Below are positions 10,064-19,447 of a stretch of DNA of 64,000 nt, one piece after another. Made by a program: the position numbers and the translations under genes. The DNA comes from Enterobacter kobei (GTDB lineage: Bacteria; Pseudomonadota; Gammaproteobacteria; Enterobacterales; Enterobacteriaceae), in assembly GCF_001729765.1 (NCBI RefSeq), contig NZ_CP017181.1:124001-188000 (forward strand). Direction: 5' to 3'. How positions within the stretch are numbered: position 1 is the first letter of the stretch; each line of letters starts with the position of its first letter. The notes below the pieces were generated by a model. The model ran no database searches. It was given only the letters and a program-made list of their open reading frames with translations, and was not told the origin of the DNA.

Positions 10064-11602
10064 ATGACAAACAATCCTCCCTCTTCGCGTATCCAGCCTG
10101 GCGAGTATGGTTTTCCCCTCAAGCTAAAGCCTCGTTATGACAACTTTATTGGCGGCGACTGGGTGGCCCCCGTCGACGGCGAATACTATTCCAACCTGAC
10201 CCCCGTTACCGGCCAGCCGCTGTGTGAAATAGCCAGCTCCGGCAAGCGCGATATCGATCTGGCGCTGGATGCGGCGCACAACGCGAAAGACAAATGGGGG
10301 CATACCTCCGTTCAGGATCGGGCAGCCATTCTGTTCAAAATCGCTGACCGGATGGAGCAGAATCTGGAACTGCTGGCGACGGCAGAAACCTGGGATAACG
10401 GCAAGCCGATCCGGGAAACGATGGCGGCAGACGTGCCGCTGGCCATTGACCACTTCCGCTATTTTGCCTCCTGTATTCGCGCTCAGGAGGGCGGAATCAG
10501 CGAGGTCGACAGCGACACCGTGGCGTATCACTTCCACGAACCGCTGGGCGTGGTAGGGCAAATTATTCCGTGGAACTTCCCGCTGCTGATGGCGAGCTGG
10601 AAAATGGCGCCCGCGCTGGCAGCAGGCAACTGCATTGTGCTCAAACCGGCGCGTCTGACCCCGCTTTCGGTTCTGCTGCTGATGGAAATCGTTGGCGATC
10701 TCCTGCCGCCGGGCGTGATTAACGTGGTGAACGGTGCGGGTGGCGAGATAGGGGAGTATCTGGCTACGTCTAAACGTATCGCCAAAGTGGCATTTACCGG
10801 GTCGACGGAAGTGGGCCAGCAGATCATGCAGTACGCCACCCAGAACATCATTCCGGTGACGCTTGAGCTCGGGGGAAAATCCCCGAACATCTTCTTTGCA
10901 GACGTGATGGAAGAAGAGGATGCCTTCTTTGATAAAGCCCTGGAAGGGTTTGCGCTGTTTGCGTTTAACCAGGGTGAAGTCTGTACCTGCCCGAGTCGCG
11001 CGCTGGTGCAGGAGTCTATCTATGAACGCTTCATGGAGCGCGCCATTCGCCGCGTCGAATCTATCCGCAGCGGGAACCCGCTCGATAACGTTACGCAGAT
11101 GGGGGCGCAGGTCTCACATGGACAGCTGGAGACCATCCTCAACTACATTGATATCGGCAAGAAAGAGGGCGCAGATATCCTGACCGGCGGCCGCCGTAAG
11201 GTACTTGGTGGCGATCTGCAGGACGGGTATTACCTTGAGCCGACGATCCTGTTTGGCAAGAACAACATGCGCGTCTTCCAGGAGGAGATTTTCGGACCGG
11301 TGCTGGCGGTGACCACCTTCAAAACGATGGAGGAGGCACTGGAGATTGCCAACGACACGCCGTATGGCCTGGGGGCAGGCGTCTGGAGCCGCAACGGTAA
11401 TCTGGCCTATAAAATGGGCCGGGGCATTCAGGCCGGGCGCGTCTGGACCAACTGCTATCACGCCTATCCGGCACACGCCGCATTTGGGGGTTATAAGCAA
11501 TCCGGCATCGGGCGTGAAACCCACAAGATGATGCTGGAGCATTACCAGCAGACGAAATGTTTGCTGGTCAGCTACTCCGATAAACCGCTGGGCCTGTTCT
11601 AG
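10064..11602 (+). CDS. aldB: Aldehyde dehydrogenase B
   Basis: NAD(P)-dependent cytoplasmic aldehyde dehydrogenase of 512 residues, identical in length to E. coli AldB, which oxidises acetaldehyde and similar small aldehydes. The start at ATG 10064 is preceded by AAGGAG; upstream in-frame codons lie in the selB 3' flank and are less likely. Motifs include the cofactor-site [10 protein letters not shown], the catalytic general-base segment [11 protein letters not shown], and the nucleophile Cys in [13 protein letters not shown]. The stop TAG at 11600-11602 overlaps the stop of the convergent yiaU gene. E. coli aldB is controlled by CRP and Fis; no clear site stands out in the short leader. Confidence 0.96.
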   Translation: MTNNPPSSRIQPGEYGFPLKLKPRYDNFIGGDWVAPVDGEYYSNLTPVTGQPLCEIASSGKRDIDLALDAAHNAKDKWGHTSVQDRAAILFKIADRMEQNLELLATAETWDNGKPIRETMAADVPLAIDHFRYFASCIRAQEGGISEVDSDTVAYHFHEPLGVVGQIIPWNFPLLMASWKMAPALAAGNCIVLKPARLTPLSVLLLMEIVGDLLPPGVINVVNGAGGEIGEYLATSKRIAKVAFTGSTEVGQQIMQYATQNIIPVTLELGGKSPNIFFADVMEEEDAFFDKALEGFALFAFNQGEVCTCPSRALVQESIYERFMERAIRRVESIRSGNPLDNVTQMGAQVSHGQLETILNYIDIGKKEGADILTGGRRKVLGGDLQDGYYLEPTILFGKNNMRVFQEEIFGPVLAVTTFKTMEEALEIANDTPYGLGAGVWSRNGNLAYKMGRGIQAGRVWTNCYHAYPAHAAFGGYKQSGIGRETHKMMLEHYQQTKCLLVSYSDKPLGLF

Positions 11603-12561
11603 TCGCCCTGCTCAGGCCGTCCCTGGGCGGCCTGAGCAATTTGCTGGCGCAGGCAATTGAGGACGCCATCAAGGACGTACTGCACACGCCAGGGCTGGTA
11701 TTCACGTTTGCGGAATATCGCGGTCAGATCGAGCCACCACTCTTCCTGATGCGGGAAGCAGGGAACCAGCATGCCTTGCGCTAATTCTTTTTTCAGGCTC
11801 TCTTTAGGTGCGAATACGATCCCAAGGTTATTTCTTGCCAGCTCCAGCGCCGTCTGCGTATTGTCACAAATATAATTTCCGGTCACCCTGTAATCTTGCA
11901 CGTTATCACTACCATGGGTACGAAAACGCCAGATATTTGCATCGTCGACCAGCATGGAATCGATCAGAATACATGAGTGATTAATTAAATCGTCAGGTCC
12001 GGCTAACGGATGATTATTTAAATATTCCTGAGTGGCGAATGCCGTAACGGAATATTTTGTTAATACGCTGGCGACCAGATTTCCATCTTTTGGTTGTGCA
12101 TAGGTAATTAAAATATCGCAGTCATCCGGGAAGGAAACGCCTTCTGAAAATTCATTGCGGTCCAGGTTGTACGTTTTCAGGGAGATACGAATGTCGCCGA
12201 TGTCTTTTATCTGATGGATGACATGGCGCGCGAGGTAGGTGACAATTCCCGTGGGCGCGTAAAGGGTCACTTTGCCCCGCTTTTCATGCTTATAATCGGC
12301 AATGAAATTCACGAGCTGATCGTTTTTGTCCAGCGAAGCGTCAATATAGGGAAGTAACGATTCACCAAACTGAGTAAGCGCAAGCTGACGGGTCGTGCGC
12401 TCAAAAACCTTTAGTCCAACCCGCGCTTCAAAATCAGAGAGATATTTACTGACGTTAGCCTGCGCCATACCCAACAGGGCAGCAGCATCACCAATGCTGT
12501 GAGTGGCGGCGATGACGGAGATTATTTTTAATTCGCGTGGTTTTAGTTGTAATTTACTCAT
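11599..12561 (-). CDS. yiaU: LysR-family transcriptional regulator YiaU
   Basis: About 320 residues. An N-terminal winged helix-turn-helix (about residues 8-65, [20 protein letters not shown]) is followed by a LysR substrate-binding domain. The sequence is closely similar to E. coli YiaU, and like it the gene is divergent from yiaT. Possible starts are GTG 12570, ATG 12564 or ATG 12561; I favour 12561 (MSKLQLK). Its effector and regulon are not known to me. The stop overlaps the aldB stop on the other strand. The 119-bp AT-rich gap to yiaT is the likely operator region. Confidence 0.88.
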   Translation of the reverse strand: MSKLQLKPRELKIISVIAATHSIGDAAALLGMAQANVSKYLSDFEARVGLKVFERTTRQLALTQFGESLLPYIDASLDKNDQLVNFIADYKHEKRGKVTLYAPTGIVTYLARHVIHQIKDIGDIRISLKTYNLDRNEFSEGVSFPDDCDILITYAQPKDGNLVASVLTKYSVTAFATQEYLNNHPLAGPDDLINHSCILIDSMLVDDANIWRFRTHGSDNVQDYRVTGNYICDNTQTALELARNNLGIVFAPKESLKKELAQGMLVPCFPHQEEWWLDLTAIFRKREYQPWRVQYVLDGVLNCLRQQIAQAAQGRPEQGD

Positions 12562-12680
12562 CATGCGCACCCATCTATATCATTATATATATAATATTAT
12601 ATAAACCGCAGCGTTGCATTGGCAAATTTGTAACCATTATTATTCGCCCCGCTTGTTTGGCGTTTAAATGGATTACTTTG

Positions 12681-13421
12681 ATGACTATTAAATACAATTT
12701 ACTTATCGCTGCCACGTTATTTGCAGCCACATCTGCGATGGCCGGTGACTTTTCAATAGGGGCGGGGGCTGTATTTAATGAGTCGCCTTATAAGGGATAT
12801 AACGAAAATACCACTGCGGTGCCGTTAATCAGTTACGAAAGCGATCGTTTCTATGTGCGCCAGACCACGGGCGGCTGGATCCTGTGGAAAGACGCAAAAA
12901 ATGAACTCAGCCTGACCGCATCGTGGATGCCGCTGCATTTTGATCCCGATGACAATGACGACCATCAGATGAAACAGCTTGATGAGCGTAAGGCGTCCGC
13001 TTTCCTCGGTGGCGCGTACTATCACCACGAAAGCTGGGGTTCTTTGAAAGTGGCGGTCTCTGGCGATGCCACGGATGAAAGCGGCGGCATGATTGGAGAA
13101 GTCTCCTACTTTCGACCCATCAGGATGGAACGTCTGACCCTGACGCCATCTGTGGGTGTTTTTTATACCGACGAAAGCTATAACGACTACTACTACGGCG
13201 TATCCGGCAACGAGTCTCGCCGCTCAGGTCTGAAGCAATACACCGCCGGTGACAGCTGGACGCCATACGTTGGCCTGGCGGCTAAATATCAGTTAACTCA
13301 GAAGCTGTACCTTAACGCCAGCGCGGTCTACACCGTGTTGCCTGACGACGTGAAGAACAGCCCGATGATCGACCGCGACGACAGCTTCGTGCTGATGACC
13401 GGGCTGACCTGGCGCTTCTGA
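12681..13421 (+). CDS. yiaT: MipA/OmpV-family outer membrane protein YiaT
   Basis: A 246-residue beta-barrel protein, the same length as E. coli YiaT. From ATG 12681 there is a signal peptide, MTIKYNLLIAATLFAATSAMA, with probable cleavage after AMA. The mature part has alternating aromatic beta strands and ends in TGLTWRF, a terminal Phe typical of outer-membrane barrels. Longer upstream starts would destroy the signal peptide. It is divergent from yiaU, its probable regulator. The role is unproven; MipA relatives scaffold murein enzymes, OmpV relatives are porin-like. Confidence 0.9.
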   Translation: MTIKYNLLIAATLFAATSAMAGDFSIGAGAVFNESPYKGYNENTTAVPLISYESDRFYVRQTTGGWILWKDAKNELSLTASWMPLHFDPDDNDDHQMKQLDERKASAFLGGAYYHHESWGSLKVAVSGDATDESGGMIGEVSYFRPIRMERLTLTPSVGVFYTDESYNDYYYGVSGNESRRSGLKQYTAGDSWTPYVGLAAKYQLTQKLYLNASAVYTVLPDDVKNSPMIDRDDSFVLMTGLTWRF

Positions 13422-13438
13422 TACGTTAAAGCCGGTTT

Positions 13439-13478
13439 ACTCCCTCTCCCCGTGGGTGTGTACAGTCCGGGGGGAGGG
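13439..13478. repeat. REP-like palindrome, family A
   Basis: CTCCCTCTCCCC and GGGGGGAGGG arms separated by a longer loop, between the convergent ends of yiaT and the GH127 gene. Confidence 0.65.
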
Positions 13479-13495
13479 CAACAGACCGCAAATAT

Positions 13496-15445
13496 TCAGC
13501 CTTCATCCACCCATATCCGCATCTCCCCTTCTCCCCGGTTTGCCCAACTGAACCAGGGAATAAAGGTCAGCGTCTGGGGCTGACGCTGTACCGGCGAGCG
13601 ATCGTACTGCCACAGCGCATCCGTATCCTTCACGTGATAACCGCGCCCCTCCGCCTGTATCAACATTTTGTGCGCGAAAATGCCTTTGCCTTCAAATACC
13701 CGGAACGCACTGTTTTCAGGCAAAGAGAGGTTATGCAGATTTGCGCCGTTATCAGCTTCTTCCAGACAGTAAACCAGGGGCCCGCGCTGAAGCGCGACTT
13801 TACCTGCCTGCTGGCGCACCTGCGGGTTACCGTACACGCGGCGAACCGGCATAGGGAGTGTCAGAGTCAGCGTGTCGCCCTCATGCCAGCAACGGTTGAG
13901 GTAAAGATATCCACGAACGACCTCACCAGTGACGCGTTCACCATTCAGCGAAACAGCCGGTTCGGCGCACCAGTCCGGCAGCCGCAGGGCCAGCGTGTGA
14001 GTCACCGGAACAGGCGAGGTTATTTCGATGGTCACCTGATCCTGCCACGGATAGTTACCGCTAATACGTAGCCGGAGTGTGTTTTCATCAATCTGTATGG
14101 CGACATCGTTCCCCACATACAGGTTGATCAACAGGGCATCCGGGCGAACGGTATAAATGTAATGTCCCAGTGAGGTCAGCACGCGGGCGATATTCGGCGG
14201 ACAGCAGGCGCAGCCGAACCATCGCTGGCGGACGGGCTTCACGTGATCGTAGATATGGTTGAACGCCAGCGTTTTCGGATGTACCTCCAGCGGGTTCACA
14301 TAGAAGAAGTGTTTTCCGTCCAGCGCCATGCCGCCGAGTACCGTGTTGTATAACGCGCGCTCCATCACGTCGGCGTAGTGGCTGTCTGCCTCCATCTCGA
14401 GCATCCGGCGGGCAAACATCATCAGGCCAATGGAGGCGCAGCTTTCCGCGTACACCGTATCGTTGGGCAGATCGTAATCGCTGCTGAATGCCTCGCCGCT
14501 ACTTTGCGAGCCAATCCCGCCGGTAATGTACAGCTGGCGCTGCGCCATGTTATTCCACAGCCGCAGGCAGTCCTGGCGTTTACCTTCGTCGCCGCTCAGG
14601 CGCGCCAGATGCGCCATGCCCGCCATCAGGTAGACAAAGCGTACCGCATGGCCGATGGCCGTTTGTTGTTCAGCAAGAGGTTGATGTGCCTGGCTGTAGG
14701 CTTTGTCCTTGACCATCCACGCAGGTCCATAGGTATTCCAGTATGACGTTTTGCCACGCTTCTCGTACTCGATATCGTAGAAGTGAGGCTGGGCGCCGCG
14801 TTCCTCAATAAAGTATTTCACCAGATTGAGGTAGCGTGGTTCCTCCGTGACGTCGTACAGCCGCATCAGCGCCAGCTCGATTTCCGGGTGGCCAGGATAA
14901 CCGTGCAGCTGCGTTTCGCCAGGGCCAAACACGCTGTCGATATGGTCTGCCAGCCTGCACACCACATCCAGCAGGTTGCGTTTACCGGTTCCCTGAAACC
15001 AGGCCACGCCAGCCTCAATCATATGCCCGGCGCAGTACAGCTCGTGGCATTCGGCCAGATTGGTCCAGCGCGCCTCGGGGGCCTTAACCGTAAAGTACGT
15101 ATTGAGATAGCCATCTTCACACTGTGCTGCGGCAATCAGTTCAATGACCTCGTCGGCGGTTTTTTCCAGTTCAGCATCCGGTTTCTGGCATAGCGACCAC
15201 GCCACGGCCTCCAGCCATTTCGCCACGTCGCTGTCCTGAAACACCATCCCGTAGAATTCACCCTCTTCCAGACCCGCGGCAATGCGGAAGTTGGTAATGG
15301 CGTGGCTGGGTTCAGCCTCTGCCACGCGATCGTTCAGCGCATCCCACTGGTAGGGGATCACCACATCACGGACCAGTCGTTGATACTGCCCGAGAAACGG
15401 GTCATTGATTTTCAGTTGGTGCAGATCGGGTTCCATTACGGACAT
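13496..15445 (-). CDS. Glycoside hydrolase family 127 (probable beta-L-arabinofuranosidase)
   Basis: A 649-residue cytoplasmic-type enzyme with no signal peptide. Start ATG 15445 (MSVMEPDLHQL) has a GAGGA site just upstream; the frame extends to 15493 without support. GH127 enzymes use a cysteine nucleophile held by zinc with a neighbouring glutamate. The matching residues here are Glu334 and Cys336 in VYAESCASIG, and Cys412, Cys414 and Cys415 in RWFGCACCPPN, with spacing close to Bifidobacterium HypBA1. It lies 10 bp downstream of the end of the symporter frame on the same strand, actually overlapping the unsupported upstream extension. Together they suggest import and hydrolysis of an arabinofuranosyl oligosaccharide. 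The exact substrate is inferred. Confidence 0.88.
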   Translation of the reverse strand: MSVMEPDLHQLKINDPFLGQYQRLVRDVVIPYQWDALNDRVAEAEPSHAITNFRIAAGLEEGEFYGMVFQDSDVAKWLEAVAWSLCQKPDAELEKTADEVIELIAAAQCEDGYLNTYFTVKAPEARWTNLAECHELYCAGHMIEAGVAWFQGTGKRNLLDVVCRLADHIDSVFGPGETQLHGYPGHPEIELALMRLYDVTEEPRYLNLVKYFIEERGAQPHFYDIEYEKRGKTSYWNTYGPAWMVKDKAYSQAHQPLAEQQTAIGHAVRFVYLMAGMAHLARLSGDEGKRQDCLRLWNNMAQRQLYITGGIGSQSSGEAFSSDYDLPNDTVYAESCASIGLMMFARRMLEMEADSHYADVMERALYNTVLGGMALDGKHFFYVNPLEVHPKTLAFNHIYDHVKPVRQRWFGCACCPPNIARVLTSLGHYIYTVRPDALLINLYVGNDVAIQIDENTLRLRISGNYPWQDQVTIEITSPVPVTHTLALRLPDWCAEPAVSLNGERVTGEVVRGYLYLNRCWHEGDTLTLTLPMPVRRVYGNPQVRQQAGKVALQRGPLVYCLEEADNGANLHNLSLPENSAFRVFEGKGIFAHKMLIQAEGRGYHVKDTDALWQYDRSPVQRQPQTLTFIPWFSWANRGEGEMRIWVDEG

Positions 15446-15455
15446 CGTATTCTCC

Positions 15456-16856
15456 TCAGGAAGGGACATGACGCTGGCGCAGATCGGTGGCAATGCGCGA
15501 CATTAGTGGATTGTTAAGCCTGCACCAGCGGATAGTGACCGCCAGCAGCAGATGGAAAAGGGCAGGCAGCAGTGTCTCCATGGCGGTGATGCCCTGTAAC
15601 GAGGCTGGCGTCTGGTTACCCATGCCCGGCTGATAGGCTACGGTGATAAACACCAGGCTGATGATCCCGGCGCTGGATGCCCATGCGAGCTTGATGAAAA
15701 ACAGGTTGAAGGCGAAGTTCATGCCCGATGAGCGCACGCCGTTTTTCCATTCACCGTAGTCATCGGCAAAAGCCATCAGCGAGAAGTGCAGTGGCAGGGT
15801 AAAACCGAGGATCACGCCGTTGCTTAAAATAATCACCAGCCAGAGCGTCTGGTGCGCCGGGCCTCCCGGCAGAAACCACATGCCCACCGCAAGCGCAGCG
15901 AGCACCAGGTTGGTGTAGTAGTAGAGTTTGACGGTATCAATACGGCGCGACAGCGGATTGACGATCACCGCACCCAGAATGGCCGCAAAAGTCACCATCG
16001 TGAAAAAGAGCGAGGTATAGGCCGTGCTGCCCTGCAGGACGTAGGTGATGAAGTACATGTATCCGCCGCCGCGAATGTTGAAAACGTTGATCAGCAGAAA
16101 CGACATTACCAGCATCAGGAGCAGTTGATCGTTTTTACGCAGGCCCGCAAGGTGCTCGCGTAAGGTGAATTTACCCATCAGCGCCAGCGGGACGCGCTCG
16201 CGAACCCAGAAGAAGCAGCAGAGAAACATCACCACGGCGACAGCACACAGGACGCCGACGCCAAGCTGATAACCCTTTGCGGCATCGCCCTGACCGAGCT
16301 CCGCGACCAGCCATGGCAATCCCACAGAGACCAGAAATCCCGCCACGCCGCACAGCACAAAGCGCCATGACTGGCAGGCGATCACCTCGTTGTGTCGGGT
16401 AGTCATGGTGTTAATCAGCGCGCAGTAGGGCACGTTAATGGCGGTATAACCAACGGACAACAGCAAATAGGTACCAAACGCCCAGGCGATTTTCACCCCC
16501 ATGCTGGCTTCCGGTACGGTGAACGTCAGCACGCCAATAACCCCGATGGGGAGCGCCACCCATAGCTGCCAGGGACGAAAACGTCCCCAGCGGCTCTGCG
16601 TGCGGTCAGCAATCACGCCCATCACCGGATCGGAGATGGCATCAAACACACGAAGAGCAATAAATAGCGTGCCCACGAGCGCGGGAGTGAGGCCAAAGAC
16701 ATCGGTATAGAAAAAGGTCAGGAAATTCATGATCAGGCAGGTAATTACCGTCCCGCCCGCATCACCCAGGCCGTAGCCAATTTTTTCGCGGACGGACAGC
16801 CGGTCATCTGCCGCCCCTTGTGTCACGTCTGATTCAGTAATCGGTGTGGAAGTCAT
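15456..16856 (-). CDS. GPH-family glycoside/pentoside cation symporter
   Basis: A 466-residue inner-membrane carrier with 12 predicted helices, of the MelB/XylP/YicJ type. The family signature appears near the N-terminus ([19 protein letters not shown]) and in loop 2-3 ([20 protein letters not shown]). The cytosolic ends are hydrophilic. It is first in a two-gene unit with the GH127 hydrolase (10 bp to that gene's start) and divergent from an AraC regulator. This points to uptake of the glycoside that the hydrolase cleaves. Which sugar and which coupling ion cannot be read from the sequence. Confidence 0.9.
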   Translation of the reverse strand: MTSTPITESDVTQGAADDRLSVREKIGYGLGDAGGTVITCLIMNFLTFFYTDVFGLTPALVGTLFIALRVFDAISDPVMGVIADRTQSRWGRFRPWQLWVALPIGVIGVLTFTVPEASMGVKIAWAFGTYLLLSVGYTAINVPYCALINTMTTRHNEVIACQSWRFVLCGVAGFLVSVGLPWLVAELGQGDAAKGYQLGVGVLCAVAVVMFLCCFFWVRERVPLALMGKFTLREHLAGLRKNDQLLLMLVMSFLLINVFNIRGGGYMYFITYVLQGSTAYTSLFFTMVTFAAILGAVIVNPLSRRIDTVKLYYYTNLVLAALAVGMWFLPGGPAHQTLWLVIILSNGVILGFTLPLHFSLMAFADDYGEWKNGVRSSGMNFAFNLFFIKLAWASSAGIISLVFITVAYQPGMGNQTPASLQGITAMETLLPALFHLLLAVTIRWCRLNNPLMSRIATDLRQRHVPS

Positions 16857-16988
16857 GAAGTAACTCCTCGATGAACGAATTTATTATCGTATTTATGCAA
16901 GGTACCCATTTATTCTGCATTGAACGGCAAGGCCAACAAGGGAAGGGAAAAGTATAAAAAGGTGACGATTCCGACCTGATGAAGAAAA

Positions 16989-17004
16989 TGTGATTTCGAT
17001 CGGA
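16989..17004. promoter_or_regulatory. Possible CRP site in the symporter/AraC divergent promoter
   Basis: TGTGA-N6-TCGGA with an AAA flank, in the 225-bp gap between the symporter and the AraC regulator. Two of the five right-half bases deviate from consensus, so this is a candidate only. Confidence 0.35.
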
Positions 17005-17081
17005 CAGTTATTCAGATATTAGTTAATAATCAATGCGTAAATTGAATATTGATGGCAATAAAAGCGGAATGGTGAATATCC

Positions 17082-17891
17082 ATGCTCGAATTATCCATAG
17101 CGCTTCCGATTAAGGTCCAAAATGGCGGCCTATTTATTTCCCGGGGCGTGGGTCGCCATCCTGCGCGGAAATTAACATCGTGGGAGATTATTTTTGTCGA
17201 AAAAGGGACATTAACGATCCAGGAAGAAAATACGGTGTTTGAGGTGCGTGCAGGGGAGACGTTACTGCTTTGGCCTGACAGGCGACACGTGGGCGTAGGC
17301 GAATTCTCTGTCGATCTTAAATTTTACTGGCTGCATTTTGAGATTGAACATTACCCCTCTTCACAACCCAATCTGGCGATAGAACAGCATTGTCGCGTGA
17401 GGGACGCCCAGTCTGTCATTTCTCTTTTCCGCCAGTTCTTAAGCGAGCAGGAGAAATTACAGCGAACCATGGCGCTTGAAATCATTTTACTGCTGATCTT
17501 ACAGCAAATTTCCCGTCCTTCCGGATATGAAGACAGCGGCAATGAAGCCGGTGCGGCCATGGCGTGGAAGGCGAAACAGCTTATTCGCACACAGTTTCAT
17601 TTACCGCTTTCAACGTCGCTACTGGCAAAAGAGCTGCACTGCAATGCGGATTACCTTGGGCGAGTATTTCGCCGGACATTTCATTTAACCCTGACGGAGG
17701 CCATTCATCGCCAGCGTGTCCGGGCGGCAGAAAAATTACTGCTCAACGAGGCCGCATCATTAACCGAAGTAGCGACACGCTGCGGTTTTAATGATGTGGG
17801 CTATTTTCGACAGATTTTTTCTAAGCACACCGGTCTAACGCCCGCCGTCTGGAAACGGCGGTACTGTAAAGAGCATATTAATTCTGGTTGA
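17082..17891 (+). CDS. AraC-family transcriptional activator of the GH127 locus
   Basis: A 269-residue regulator. The N-terminal cupin-like sensor (about residues 10-150) includes GETLLLWPDRRHVGVG. The C-terminal AraC DNA-binding domain (about 165-265) has two helix-turn-helix units and the family signature EVATRCGFNDVGYFRQIFSKHTGLTPAVWKRRY. It is divergent from the symporter-hydrolase pair, the usual arrangement for a local sugar-responsive activator. No E. coli gene name is assigned. The inducer is inferred to be the imported glycoside or its product. Confidence 0.85.
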   Translation: MLELSIALPIKVQNGGLFISRGVGRHPARKLTSWEIIFVEKGTLTIQEENTVFEVRAGETLLLWPDRRHVGVGEFSVDLKFYWLHFEIEHYPSSQPNLAIEQHCRVRDAQSVISLFRQFLSEQEKLQRTMALEIILLLILQQISRPSGYEDSGNEAGAAMAWKAKQLIRTQFHLPLSTSLLAKELHCNADYLGRVFRRTFHLTLTEAIHRQRVRAAEKLLLNEAASLTEVATRCGFNDVGYFRQIFSKHTGLTPAVWKRRYCKEHINSG

Positions 17892-17947
17892 CCTGCCTCG
17901 GGGTCGCCAGATTATGCCCGCTGTGCAGCATCATCTGGCGTAACGCG

Positions 17948-19204
17948 TCACTGACCGTCTTCGCGCCAGGCTTTTTCGATTTCTTCGGCGAGAATTTTGA
18001 CGCCCGCTTCAATTTTTTCCGGATCGGGCACGTAGTTCATACGCATGCACTGGTGCGTGTGCGGCCACGGCTTATCCAGACCCGGGAAGAAGTAATCACC
18101 CGGCACCATCAACACACCGCGTTTTTTCAGACGCTGGTAGAGCAGTTCGGTGGTGATCGGCAGGTCCTTAAACCACAGCCAGAGGAAAATCGCCCCTTCA
18201 GGTTTGTGGATCAGGCAGCGCTCTTCCGGCAGGTAGCGGCGAATCGTCGCGATGGTTTCCTGAACGCGCTGATAATAAAACGGCTTGATAACCTCGTTAG
18301 ACAGACGCAGCAGGTCGTTGCGCTTAATCATTTCACACATCATTGCCGGACCGATGCCGCCCGGTGAAAGGCTGATAATGCCGTTCATATTGGTAATGGC
18401 GGTGATGATTTTCTCGTTGGCGATGATGATGCCGCAGCGGCTACCCGGCAGGCCCAGCTTAGAGAGGCTCATACACAGAACGATATTCGGGTTCCACAGC
18501 GGACGCGCTTCGCTGAAGATAATGCCCGGGAACGGCACGCCGTAGGCGTTATCGATCACCAGCGGAATGCCGTGCTGATTTGCCAGCGCATCCAGCTTCA
18601 TCAGCTCGTCGTCGGTAATGACGTTGCCCGTCGGGTTAGTCGGACGGGAGACGCAGATCATGCCCGTCTCTTCACCGATATGCAGATGTTCAAAATCGAC
18701 GTGATATTTGAACTGGCCTTCCGGCAGCAGCTCAATGTTAGGGCGTGCGGAGACGAACAGATCCTCTTCCAGACCGGAATCGGCATAGCCGATATACTCC
18801 GGGGCCAGCGGGAACAGCACTTTTTTGGTCGTGCCGTCGGCGCGACGTCCAGCGAACAGGTTAAACAAGTAGAAAAACGCGCTCTGGCTGCCGTTTGTTA
18901 GTGCAATATTCTGTGGTTCGATATCCCAGCCCAGCTCGTCACGCAGCATTCCAGCGAGAAGCGCCAGCAGTTCAGTTTTGCCCTGAGGACCGTCGTAATT
19001 GCAGAGCGCATCGGTCGCTTTGCCGTTTTCCAGCATCTGAGCGAGCAGCGTCTGGAAATAGGTATTCATCTCCGGAATTTGAGCCGGGTTTCCGCCGCCG
19101 AGCATGATTGCGCCCGGTGTGCGCAGCCCGTCGTTGAGGTCCTCCATCAGGCGAGTAATGCCTGAATGGCGGGTGAATTTGTCGCCGAAAAGTGAAAACG
19201 TCAT
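17948..19204 (-). CDS. avtA: Valine-pyruvate aminotransferase
   Basis: PLP-dependent cytoplasmic enzyme that forms alanine from pyruvate with valine as amino donor. With start ATG 19204 (MTFSLFGDKFTRHSGITRLM) it has 418 residues, one more than E. coli AvtA. Motifs are the NPTGN loop, the DNAYGVPFPG cofactor-ring segment and the PLP lysine in MSLSKLGLPGSRCG. The frame is open upstream to 19270 but the alignment starts at 19204. It lies downstream of malS on the same strand with a 243-bp gap filled largely by palindromic repeats, so it probably has its own promoter. Confidence 0.97.
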   Translation of the reverse strand: MTFSLFGDKFTRHSGITRLMEDLNDGLRTPGAIMLGGGNPAQIPEMNTYFQTLLAQMLENGKATDALCNYDGPQGKTELLALLAGMLRDELGWDIEPQNIALTNGSQSAFFYLFNLFAGRRADGTTKKVLFPLAPEYIGYADSGLEEDLFVSARPNIELLPEGQFKYHVDFEHLHIGEETGMICVSRPTNPTGNVITDDELMKLDALANQHGIPLVIDNAYGVPFPGIIFSEARPLWNPNIVLCMSLSKLGLPGSRCGIIIANEKIITAITNMNGIISLSPGGIGPAMMCEMIKRNDLLRLSNEVIKPFYYQRVQETIATIRRYLPEERCLIHKPEGAIFLWLWFKDLPITTELLYQRLKKRGVLMVPGDYFFPGLDKPWPHTHQCMRMNYVPDPEKIEAGVKILAEEIEKAWREDGQ

Positions 19205-19348
19205 AGCAGGTGATCTGTCGAGCTTATTTTGAAAGTGGGTAACCATAACGCTAGCACCGTGTTGGTGCAAATCGGGTGGTGTGGTCGGATTTGTTGTTTT
19301 GTGTGGCGGGTAAGGATTTATTCAGTGAATTGTTCTGGCGGTTTTTTC

Positions 19349-19446
19349 TCCCCTCACCCCGGCCCTCTCCCCAAAGGGGCGAGGGGGAAAAGACGGCTCC
19401 GTGCGGTTCCCTCTCCCCTGTGGGGAGAGGGTTAGGGTGAGGGGGG
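19349..19446. repeat. Inverted pair of family A palindromes
   Basis: CCCCTCACCCCGGCCCTCTCC at 19350-19370 and its inverted partner near 19410-19445 (CTCTCCCC, then GGGGAGAGGGTTAGGGTGAG). The two face each other across about 30 bp. It is the largest and most symmetrical copy in the window and ends at the malS stop codon. Confidence 0.85.
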
Positions 19447-19447
19447 A

